Part shown: positions 55,978-64,000 of the stretch, one piece after another
How the letters are laid out: every line of letters starts with the position of its first letter
Position numbering within the stretch: position 1 is the first letter of the stretch
Source of the DNA: Marthasterias glacialis
Taxonomy: Eukaryota > Echinodermata > Asteroidea > Forcipulatida > Asteriidae
Direction of reading: 5' to 3'
DNA: 64,000 bases
Assembly (NCBI GenBank): GCA_911728455.2
Contig: OU452227.1
Span: forward strand, 12,619,110 to 12,683,109
Position numbers and translations under genes: made by a program
The notes under the pieces: generated by a model
Databases searched by the model: none
What the model saw: the letters and a program-made list of their open reading frames with translations, nothing else
What the model was told of the DNA's origin: nothing

Positions 55978-57240
55978 TACATGTAAGATCATCATTATGG
56001 GTGCAATAACGAGCATTTTACCAATGTTTATAGCTGCTTTAATGTACTGAACGAAGATTGCAACTTTGTTTTAAGTGCTGCTGTTATTCTTTGGTAAATG
56101 TTCATTGGTCCCCATGACTGCCTCTCCAATTGATACATAGTCAAATAGAATGTCTGTGACAGCACCTTGAAAAAAAAGGGACAGTTTTCTCTAACAACAG
56201 TCCCTCTTCTATAAATTGTTCTGAAACTGTTGCTGTGTAAATAGTCCTATTGTCCGGACTGAGTAAATGGGTTTGGGACAAGGTAGCCTGGACTTGTGCA
56301 ATGGCAGAGATTGTGTCTCACGAACACGTCATATTTTATCCGGCATATTTTACCAGGGCGGATCTTGCAAGAGAAGTAACACCTCTTAAATCAACAGAAG
56401 TCTGCTTTTCACATCGAGCATTGTGAAGACTGGTGCAGACCAGCTAGGGGATGGGAACTGCATGTCTTTATTTGAATTGGGAAAGTGAGCCACACACACA
56501 CCAAACCCCCACACACAGTCGCCCTTACATATGGCAGTTACGGGGTCTTCCTATTAGATGCTGTGAAGTTTGAATTTTACTCACAATAAAATACAGAATA
56601 TGTTGAAGCAGGCCTTGATCTTCACAGAGGCCACCGAGGCCATTGGCCTCATGCCCTGTCGAGTTGGCCAGCAATGCCCTTCAGAAAAATTGCACTGTCA
56701 CTGCCAACTTGGCCAGCATGCCCTGGTACAATTTCTCTGATTTGGCCAGCAAAGGCCTGCCCCTGTTTTTCTTAAGATTGAGGCCTGGTTGAAGGCAATC
56801 CCCCGAAGGCTGTTCAGATAAAATTTGATATCATTTGGCTGTGTTCCTCCCTTCCAGTGGGCGGCAATTCCTTGTAATTTCAACGTAAATGACATTACCA
56901 ACCTTTTAGCATGGCGCTGAATAATGCTTGATGTCTGACTTATATGTCAACTCCATGTCACACAAGTCATACCGGGTAATACGTTAATGCACCCTGATGG
57001 TGAGACAGTGGGTATTTGGGTTAATACTGTACTGTTTAATACAAAACTGATTCTGACTACAGACTTATCAGGAACTCTGAATTGGATGCTTTTGTTTTCT
57101 TTTAGTTATTTTTTCGTATTATTTTTTACCTTTTGTTTCTGTAATTTCTACAATTGTTGCCTGTGGCTTGGGTTGTGGACATTTTTCGGACCTCCAAAAT
57201 GAGTTACTTCCTGCTTTCTGTTTGATTTGATTCCTCCTTT
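55978..57240. other. No gene; contains one diverged MITE
   Basis: Apart from the element at 56609-56789 the sequence is unique. The frame at 56987-57202 ends in a T-rich run and is not gene-like. Confidence 0.4.
56609..56789. mobile_element. CTGGAATT-family MITE relative, ATGCCCT-rich
   Basis: Ends CAGGCCTTGATCTTCACAG and ATTGAGGCCTGG are roughly inverted. The interior repeats TTGGCCAGCAATGCCCTTC, TTGGCCAGCATGCCCTGG and TTGGCCAGCAAAGGCCTG, three similar units of about 40 bp. It resembles the family at 54995 and 62467 in its ends and TGCCCTT motifs. Confidence 0.5.
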
Positions 57241-57415
57241 AAGCCCGGTTCATACTGCGCACTAATGCGAACTCGAAGCGAATTTGATGGCACTCTCCTA
57301 AATTAGCAGCAAATTTTGCAAAAAATTCAACACATGTTAACTTGAGCAAGATTGTTTGTTGCAAATTTGTGACGTCAAATTCGCTTCGCATTCGCGTGAA
57401 GTATGAACCGGGCTT
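57241..57415. mobile_element. TIR MITE with AAGCCCGGTTCATAC ends, 175 bp
   Basis: AAGCCCGGTTCATACTGCGC at the left is matched exactly for 15 bp by the right end read inversely, AAGCCCGGTTCATACTTCAC. The inversion resumes inside with GCGAACTCGAAGCGAATTTGA and CAAATTCGCTTCGCATTCGC. Flanks are TTT and TAA, so the target could be TTTAA or TTAA. No coding capacity. Confidence 0.8.
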
Positions 57416-57418
57416 TAA

Positions 57419-58519
57419 TATGTCCTCAAACAACACGTACGATGACCTTTTTTTGGAGGAACTTGTCAGGGCCACTTTTTTTTTAGAAGTTGGAAAATAA
57501 CAATCTTCTTAATGGTTACAACATAAATATACAATATTCATCTGCAATGTGGGCAATATCTGGCAATGAGGACAGCCCTTTTACCGTGGTCCCACCTCCC
57601 CCCCCCCCCCCCACCCATGCAAGCTGTCACAATTTAATAGAATGTTCATGTACCCAGCAGTAACCAACATGTCATGATATTTGTTGACAGGTGTCTGTAA
57701 TGTTCAAAATCCCCATTTGTATCACATTGCTTGAGATCCATCCCATCAAGGCCTCCAACAATGTGCGAGTTTTGCTGCTGTCTTCCCCCCCCCCCCACTC
57801 TCCAATTTACACATTACAGTCGAAAGCGACACTTCATGCGTCCCTGGTGTTCAGATTCGTAAATCATCACTGCCCCGAAGCAGCCATTCACCCATGTTAT
57901 TATCCAAGGATATCAGACGCTCCAACAAACCCGTCATCGCCTGGTCCTCGTTTATCAGCCAATCTTCTTCACGTCCATTGCCTCTGACATTTCACAGACC
58001 TGATTTCCTCCCACCCCCCCCCCCCTTTTTTTTTTTTTTTACTTTTCTGTAAAACAACTGCTGCATGCTGCTGAAATGCATGGCTGGCTGGGATTGTAGT
58101 TTAGTCTTGCATTTATAAAGAAGGCAATTCGATATATTGATAAAAAGGTTCACTAGGTGTGTTTTGTCAGCAGCCGGTTGGGTCTTTGGCCAGCTTGTCG
58201 GGGCCGTATTGACTCAACAATCCTTTCCCTAGTGTGTGCTCCGCTTTTTTCTCTGATACTGATTGAGAGAAATACTTAAAGAGGTCAATCTGGTCACCTT
58301 GATGTTGATTTGTTTTGATAAAGCGGCTGTGTTCTGGGCAGATTTTGAGTGGTGAGCGGATTGCCAGTATTTTCCCCACCCCCCTTCTTTTCTTTGAAAA
58401 TGAAAGATTTTTTCAGTGAGAATTGCCACCTATTGATTGATGTAAGTGTGGGAAATTGTGTTGGGATTTTTTTGGAGATCTAATTTGTTTATTTTTAATA
58501 AGTGACATTGTTGTTTTTG
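57419..58519. other. No gene; long C-runs
   Basis: Poly-C runs at about 57599-57612, 57785-57795 and 58014-58025 (the last followed by a T-run) break otherwise unique sequence. A 98-codon frame across two of these runs is rich in S, P and H and is not gene-like. Confidence 0.4.
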
Positions 58520-58861
58520 TTTTTAAAGAAAGAGATATCATATTGTTATGGCTTGAGGCTCAATGCACTTTACATCAGTGCCCTGGTCATTGGGCCAATA
58601 ACATTTCCTGTAATCTTTCTTAGCTCCCCGGGGGAGTTTACAGCCCCGAGCTGCCGTGGCTATCCGAAGGCTTTTCCATACACAAAGTCAATCTCTACCC
58701 TCGCAGGTACTCATTTACATATACCCCTGGGTGAAGAGAAGCAATTTTAGTAAAGCATCTTGCTCAAGGACACAAGTGTCATGACGGGGATATGAACTTA
58801 CTACTCGATGCCTTGACCACCAGAACCTGAGTCTGGTGCACTAGAACGCTCAGCCATGACA
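58520..58861 (-). mobile_element. tRNA-headed SINE, type S head with a different body
   Basis: Read on the minus strand it starts TGTCATGGCTGAGCG (A box), passes a degenerate B box near AGTTCATATCCCCG and then CATGACACTTGTGTCCTTGA and GCAAGATGCTTTA, the same junction as in the SINE at 34010. The body differs: TTGCTTCTCTTCACCCAGG, CGGCAGCTCGGGGCTGTAAA, TCCCCCGGGGAGCTAAG, TTGGCCCAATGACC and AAAGTGCATTGAGCCTCAAG, with a T/A-rich tail. It is nearly full length, about 340 bp. Confidence 0.7.
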
Positions 58862-59239
58862 TGCTACATAGTTGAGTAATACAATTTGACTTTCCACTCT
58901 TTTAAAACAATATTCTGTTTTCTTTCATTCAAACAATTTCTTAGATTATTTTTTACTTCAGTCAGAAGTGTTTACCCTGGCGGATGTAAATACTAGAATG
59001 AGGCCGTAGCCGAAATGGTGGCTATGGCTAGATCGCCATATCATCATGCATTGAAGTATAGGCAGCCATAGCAACACCCTTAGCAACAGCTATAGCATTA
59101 GCCGTTAATCCGGACATGGCCTTCCACTTAAGCTTAAGCCCAGTTTACACAGCACGCAGTGTACCGAAATGGGCATTTTGATTGCCAATGGGTGTCTACA
59201 GTTCTGATCTACACTTTGAGCTCTTGACACACATAAACA

Positions 59240-59446
59240 TATTGACCCAGTTCACCCGACGTCATCACACAGTAAATCTTACTTAATTGCCATTTTGGAT
59301 GTCAGATTCCCTGTGTGCTAACTGTGCAGTGTGCTTTTTAGGTGGTGCGAGTGCAGTTACATGCGCACCATACCCATATTGACTCCCAAAATGGCAGTCA
59401 CTGGCAGGCAGTAGTGGCATATGATGTTCGTGCAAGGGATCAATAC
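59240..59446. mobile_element. TIR MITE, about 207 bp
   Basis: Left TATTGACCCAGTTCACCCGA and CGTCATCACACAGTA; right, read inversely, TATTGATCCCTTGCACGAAC and ATCATATGCCACTA. Inner inverted copies of TTGCCATTTTGG occur on each side (59287 and 59385 on the opposite strand). Just upstream, 59000-59110 repeats GCTATGGCTA and GCCATAGCAAC phrases that may be a separate eroded element. Confidence 0.6.
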
Positions 59447-61026
59447 ATGTACACAGCATACAACATTTCATTTAATGACGCATACATTTTTGTGTTTTTT
59501 TCTTCCCCATCATAAATCTGGTGAATAACATGAGTGGCCTCTGAACGTAGCAGGGGCGTGTCCCGACATGTCTGAATGGGAGGGAGAATCAGCACACACC
59601 TGCGGGTACATTGGTCGGTTTCTATTTTTTGTGTACAAATAGATACCGCCCCAATATGGCGTTGACTTTGTGGATACACTACAGGTTCCAGCACTGACTA
59701 CTACGGCAGGATTGTACACGTCCAATCCTGCTGTGTGACTCACACAACGCGCCTTTAACTGGCCGGCTTTGCAGCTGATAAGACATTTCCCCTGCAGGAT
59801 TTACACTGCATCCTGTTACTTTCTTGTTTTGTGATGGCGGACTGAAAACAGTTTTTTTGTCAGATAGCATTAGCTTGCCTTGTAAAGGGAAGATGACGCA
59901 GTAGGGTTTCTCGTTTTATTTTGTTTTTTGCACCCCAGCGGTCGGGTTTGACTTGATCATTTGGGTGTGATCTTTTAAAATACAAGATTTTGTGAAAACT
60001 TTTTGTAAATTTATCATAAATTTCTCATTTATCAGATACAATGGGGTAAATTTACATTTGAGGTTTACAAATTCAGCACATGTTTGGCCAACAAATTGTA
60101 ACCACTGCCTGATTTTGTTTTTTAATATTTTTCTTTTAAAATTTTCATATGCTGAACCTGCTCTTTAAACAGTTCATTTCCATCACTTCTTAAGTACATA
60201 AAATTAAGTGGGTTTTTTTTTCACTGAATATAGCGACTTTTGCTATAGCTATGGTTGTTGAATGACGAGGTAACATTAAGGAATAGGCATGTGCAGTGAT
60301 GCAGCTATAGCCAAGTCAAGTCATAAAATCAAGCACATGAACTGGCTTACTTAGGTCATGTCTGTGTGTTTGTGCTGCAGCTTTGGCTAGTTGCTGCTGA
60401 GGTCAACGTTGAGGAAGAGCCATTAGTAGCGATCCAGCCGTACCCGTAGCTGAAGCACTCAATTAAGACACAACCTTTTTACCGCTTTTTTTCCAATCTT
60501 GTTAACCAAGATCTACCTCCCCTTTAACCCACAAATAGGTTAATCTAATCCCTGCGCCACAGTAATGCTCATAGGCCAGCGGTGTTGCAGTACAGGCTAG
60601 AGTAGCGTTTGTGTTGACATTGGGTGTGAGCAGCATTTCACTCTCAAAGCTAATAATGATTTTCAGCTGTTCTTGATGTGGCTGGGCAGATAATGTTTTA
60701 TTCAAATGCTGGTGACAGATTTAGGTTTCTTCACCCCCCCCCTTTTTTGTATCACCATTGCGTACTTGTGTGTCCTACTGGCCAATGTACTGAACAAGGC
60801 ATGTAATGAAAGCAGTGGTCATGGCCTTTGCTCTCTGGTTGTCATTGTGATGTTGAAATGGAAGTGCCCTTTAGTCAGGAAAGCAGGCAAGGCCTCATTT
60901 GGAATGAATTTCCAGGCTGTGTATTATGGCAAGCCAAAACAGGTCTCTGGTGTTCTAAATTTAGGAACGACATTAAATGGTTCATTGTACGTTGTAGCTC
61001 TATGGTACATACAATGTACTGTAGTA
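59447..61026. other. No gene called; one MITE fragment
   Basis: A partial CTGGAATT-family copy is at about 60817-60922 (GGTCATGGCCTTTGCTCTC, GAAGTGCCCTTTAGTCAGG, AAGGCCTCATTTGGAATGA). A plus-strand frame of 111 codons (60706-61041) passes through it and starts after a C-run; it is not supported. Confidence 0.4.
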
Positions 61027-61182
61027 ATAGGCCCTTTTTGACATCACGGCATTGGCTTAGCTTCCGGCTTAAGGTTCTGTCAAATTTTGAAATGGTGTGC
61101 TTTCAGTTGCGGGCTTCAAACACGGACGGACAGAGCCTAAGCCACATCCCAAGCCTAAGCCATTGTTTCGAAAAAAGCCATA
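61027..61182. mobile_element. TIR MITE with AAGCCTAAGCC ends, copy 2
   Basis: Left TAGGCCCTTTTTGACATCAC, GGCATTGGCTTAGC; right, read inversely, TATGGCTTTTTTCGAAACAA and TGGCTTAGGCTTGGG. The phrase CACGGACGGACAGAGCCTAA corresponds to the similar GGGCGGACGGAGCCC of 43355-43503, and GGGCTTCAAACAC corresponds to GGGGCTTGAAATG there. Confidence 0.65.
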
Positions 61183-61232
61183 AAATCTGAAATCTTTAAT
61201 CAGTCACCACTCTGTTCAGTTACTGAAACCTG

Positions 61233-61384
61233 GGGCCCAATTTCATAGAGCTGCTTAAGCAATGCTTAACAATTTTCTGCTAAGTAAAAATGAGCAGGAT
61301 ACCAGTCACAGACGGTACAGGTGACATTGTATTTTGGCTGGTAACCTTATTCTGGTAAGCATAATTTTGTTGTGCTAAGCTAGT
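61233..61384 (+). mobile_element. GGGCCC-family MITE, right end lost
   Basis: GGGCCCAATTTCATAGAGCTG and a well-kept body (GAGCAGGATACCAGTCACAG, TATTTTGGCTGGTAACCTTA, TTCTGGTAAGCATAATTTTG) end abruptly after GTGCTAAGCTAG. About 40 bp of the right arm is missing. Confidence 0.8.
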
Positions 61385-62466
61385 TATCTACTGGTTTCTC
61401 CAAAACTACATTTAGCTTTATGTAAATGTTTAATGTTTATGTAATTGATCCAGGCAATGGTTAAGATCAATGCACTGAAATGATTCAGAGAATTAATTGG
61501 TATTCTTTTGGGATTTAAAAAAACTTGAAGCAGCTTGACTAACTTCATTGGCTTTGACTTTATTTTTCTTTGTCAATTTGAGATTTTTTTTAAAGTTTAC
61601 TTGCTTGAGAAGTGTAATGAAATAAGAAAATAGCAGACATTTTCAAGAACGGGGTTGTTCATTTCAAAGTGGTGATTCTCCGTCAACTCTCTAATTCCAT
61701 TTTTAATAAATCGTACCATTCATTAATATGGTACATGCTACAGAGTGCATGTACCTTGACAGTCTGTGACACATCGGCAGTGGTCCTCAACTGTTATTTA
61801 CACTGATAGTCTGTATCCACACGCCAAGCCAAAGATTATTCACAGCATCCAGGTCACCACGACACTTGCAAGTTCAGACTTGTTGAACACACCCGCCGCA
61901 TTCAGCGTCCCACACCTACACAACATAAAATTGCAAGCCTGAATTACTACATGGTCTGCTCGCTGCAAGGTTGTCGTAATTAAGTCGTTTTTTTGAGTGC
62001 TTTTACATTTTTGTCTGCACACTTGTACGTGTCCATGTATGAGTACCATTTCAAGAGGCTACGGTTTTTAATTTCTTTTCTTTTTTTCATTTTTTGTTTT
62101 TATAAGAGGCAATTAGTTCTTGTTAAGTTGAGTGCATTCTCTGCAGCTGGATGACAATTACTCTGATGAGTGAAGGATCAATACTTGAACTCTGATGACC
62201 CTTTGATTTCAAAGACAATAGATCCTTAACAGGAGGGAGCCATCTTGCTTTCTCCTGGTGAAGTCAATGTGGCCAAACTGAGGCTGGAAGGGAATATCAA
62301 TTGTGTGATGAATAATGTAGTGATGCAACTGATCAATATTTCAGACACTTCAAGCGATACCGACAAAAAATGGTCCAAAATAATCGCCTGATCTTATTAG
62401 TTTGTTGGATTGGTGACTTTGTTTAATAGACCTCTTTCACAGGCCACCATCACTGAAGTCAAACAG
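61385..62466. other. No gene or recognisable repeat
   Basis: Unique AT-rich sequence. The 69-codon minus-strand frame at 61840-62049 has no motif. Confidence 0.4.
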
Positions 62467-62629
62467 AGGCCTGGAATTACACGGAGGCCATGGCCTCTGT
62501 TGCTCTGGTCTTGGCCTTGTTGCCCCTTCAAAAGTTTCCCATAGACTTCTACAAGATTTATTTCCAATGGAAGTGCCCTTTGCAAAAGGAAACTGGCCTT
62601 GCCCTTTCAAAGATGAAATTCCAGGCCTG
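62467..62629 (+). mobile_element. CTGGAATT-family MITE, best copy
   Basis: Ends AGGCCTGGAATTACACGG and, inverted at the right, AGGCCTGGAATTTCATC: 12 of the first 14 bases are identical. Interior: GGTCTTGGCCTTGTTGCCCC, AAGTTTCCCATAGACTTC, GAAGTGCCCTTTGC and GGCCTTGCCCTTTCAAAG. It is 163 bp with no coding capacity and defines the family whose other copies are at 2388, 17331, 54995, 56609 and 60817. Confidence 0.8.
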
Positions 62630-62770
62630 GCACAACTCTCAGCCAATGATTGGTCGTCCTTTTACCTCAGTGAGGGCGCTGTTCAACCTTTGATGTCATG
62701 TGCAAGGGTTCTATTGACAGCCCAATAAGTAATTAAAAAGAGAAGCAGTTAACTTTTGTAATCATAGGTT

Positions 62771-62973
62771 TTTAGGGGATTCCGATTTAATGAGAAGTTG
62801 CGGCCTTGACAAGAAAGAAACAAAACTCTATAGATTGGTTAGCTGGAGTAAAAGTAAGTAAACGAAAAGAGAAGAAAACATTTCTTGTGATTTGAACTTT
62901 CTTGGGGATTCCAACTATGACATGTTGCGGCCGTGACGAGAGACGAAACTAAACTCTGCAGATCAGTTATCTG
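62771..62973 (+). repeat. Degenerate direct repeat, about 75 bp, two copies
   Basis: Unit 1 has TAGGGGATTCCGATTTAATG, GAAGTTGCGGCCTTGAC and AAACAAAACTCTATAGATTGG. Unit 2, 129 bp downstream, has TTGGGGATTCCAACTATGAC, ATGTTGCGGCCGTGACGAG and AACTAAACTCTGCAGATCAG. The arrangement recalls the pair at 9957-10252, which shares a GACGAAAC word. Confidence 0.6.
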
Positions 62974-64000
62974 TCACAGAGCACATGCATGTATTCTGTT
63001 GTTTTTTTTTTTAAAGCACTTTGCCCAGTCACACGTATTTGCAGTAAGGCCTGTTTTGTTTAGCTAGGACGTCTGTCAGAGTTGCAAAGTGCATTCTGTG
63101 ATAATAGGCATTGTTGTTACAGTCTCACATGACACCCTTTCTCTGTTGAATGTCGGATATCATTGCTTATATGGTATTTAAACAAAAATAGAAGGGCTTT
63201 GTGTGCTTGGGCGTGAAACTCGTGGAACTTGTACCTGTTTATTTTATAGGCCCCTATGTAGTTTTATTCATGCAATCGATTATTTATTCAGCAGTTAGTA
63301 TAATGTACTTAATGCATAAATGGTTGCGTTTATGCAGGGTTTTCCAACCTGTGAAACGACATGAAAGCATTGCGACCTCGTTGTATTTATGTACTGTACA
63401 TCTCATGTACACATACATCAAAACTAAGTATACAACTGTAACATGTTCATAAAGTGAAAATACAACACTGCATGTAGATGGTCATTTTTGGTCTTTTTTT
63501 CCCCCCGTGTGATTTTCTGAAATGACTTCCGCTTGTGTAATATTACTTCATAAACTGTTGTTCAGTGCTATAATGTATCATAACTACCTTAAACGTTGAC
63601 ATTTTCAAAGGTTGGTTGTAATGGTGTGTTTAATACATGAAGGTGAAATCATTTGCATTGGGGATAATGAATAATATTTGTGGGTTGTACTCTGGATCGA
63701 TATGTGATAACGCTGTGTACTCGGTTGCTTCATGAGTCATGTGGGAAAACAAAATAATGGATAATGGTGTGTTTATTGACAAACTGGAGGATTGGATTGA
63801 GTTGGCTGTTGAAATAAAAAAGAAGTTAAAACAAGTTTTTTCGTACATCTGAACCATTTCATTCCACTGTACATGTGTCACATTCCACGCTAAACCCAAG
63901 ACAGTAATTGGAAACTCAATTGCCATGTAACGACATTGCCACCTTGATTTGTGAATTTGTTTTCCAACGGGTGTTGAGTTTTCAAAACAAATTCACACAC
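62974..64000. other. No gene or recognisable repeat
   Basis: AT-rich unique DNA to the window edge with a T-run near 63003-63012 and C-run near 63502-63506. Confidence 0.4.

Noticed and set aside
59000..59110. Cluster of GCTATGGCTA and GCCATAGC phrases, echoed weakly at 60240-60450
   Set aside because: Looks like an eroded element, but no consistent termini could be drawn, so it is only mentioned under the neighbouring MITE.
1..64000. CRISPR arrays, operons, riboswitches, rRNA genes, viral gene cassettes
   Set aside because: None seen; the tandem repeats are microsatellites or minisatellites and no viral protein motifs were recognised.

Overview
The window reads as nuclear DNA of an animal: AT-rich, no dense long reading frames, no operons, RNA genes or prokaryotic signals, but many microsatellites, short interspersed elements with tRNA-like heads, foldback elements and small DNA transposons with terminal inverted repeats (TIRs). 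The dominant dispersed repeat (about 200 bp, ends GGGCCCAATTTCATAAAGC, core with CTTAGCAGAAAAT, GGTACCAGT and GGCTGGTAACC) and the very frequent palindromic TGTACATGTACA string fit an echinoderm, most likely a sea star. That assignment is inference from repeat style, not from a gene.

No host gene can be called with confidence. The best coding candidate is a 176-codon open frame at 53592-54122 (+) of unknown function. Weaker candidates are a 62-codon frame at 48830-49015 (-) that ends in a beta-propeller-like phrase, and isolated splice-flanked segments at 608-648 and 55601-55695 (+). The only recognisable protein relic is the C-terminal end of a non-LTR retrotransposon ORF2 at about 47405-47620 (-). 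The window is therefore best read as intergenic sequence or one or more large introns filled with transposon debris.

Layout. 0-6 kb: three GGGCCC MITE copies, a CTGGAATT-type MITE copy, a foldback element and a small TIR element whose ends contain the canonical histone 3' stem-loop. 7-14 kb: one half of a two-copy unknown repeat, a 151-bp ACAA microsatellite, local direct repeats, a tRNA-type SINE and a TTG microsatellite. 14-18.3 kb: a 17-bp minisatellite, a TIR element, two abutting TTAA-bounded elements sharing one TTAA, and a 799-bp TIR element that split an older MITE. 19-31 kb: sparse, with a CpG-rich TIR element, a second copy of the larger TTAA/TTCAA element, a 269-bp hairpin element and another SINE. 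33-45 kb: the densest transposon region, with a SINE split by a MITE, a near-complete 154-bp foldback, and elements of several further families. 46-52 kb: direct repeats, the LINE relic and a TGTACATG-rich tract. 52-64 kb: second copies of several families, a third SINE with a different body, the candidate ORF, and a degenerate 75-bp direct repeat.

The genes do not form a system here; the biology is that of non-autonomous elements, several nested in or abutting one another, with no transposase or reverse transcriptase intact inside the window. All coordinates of element ends are by eye.
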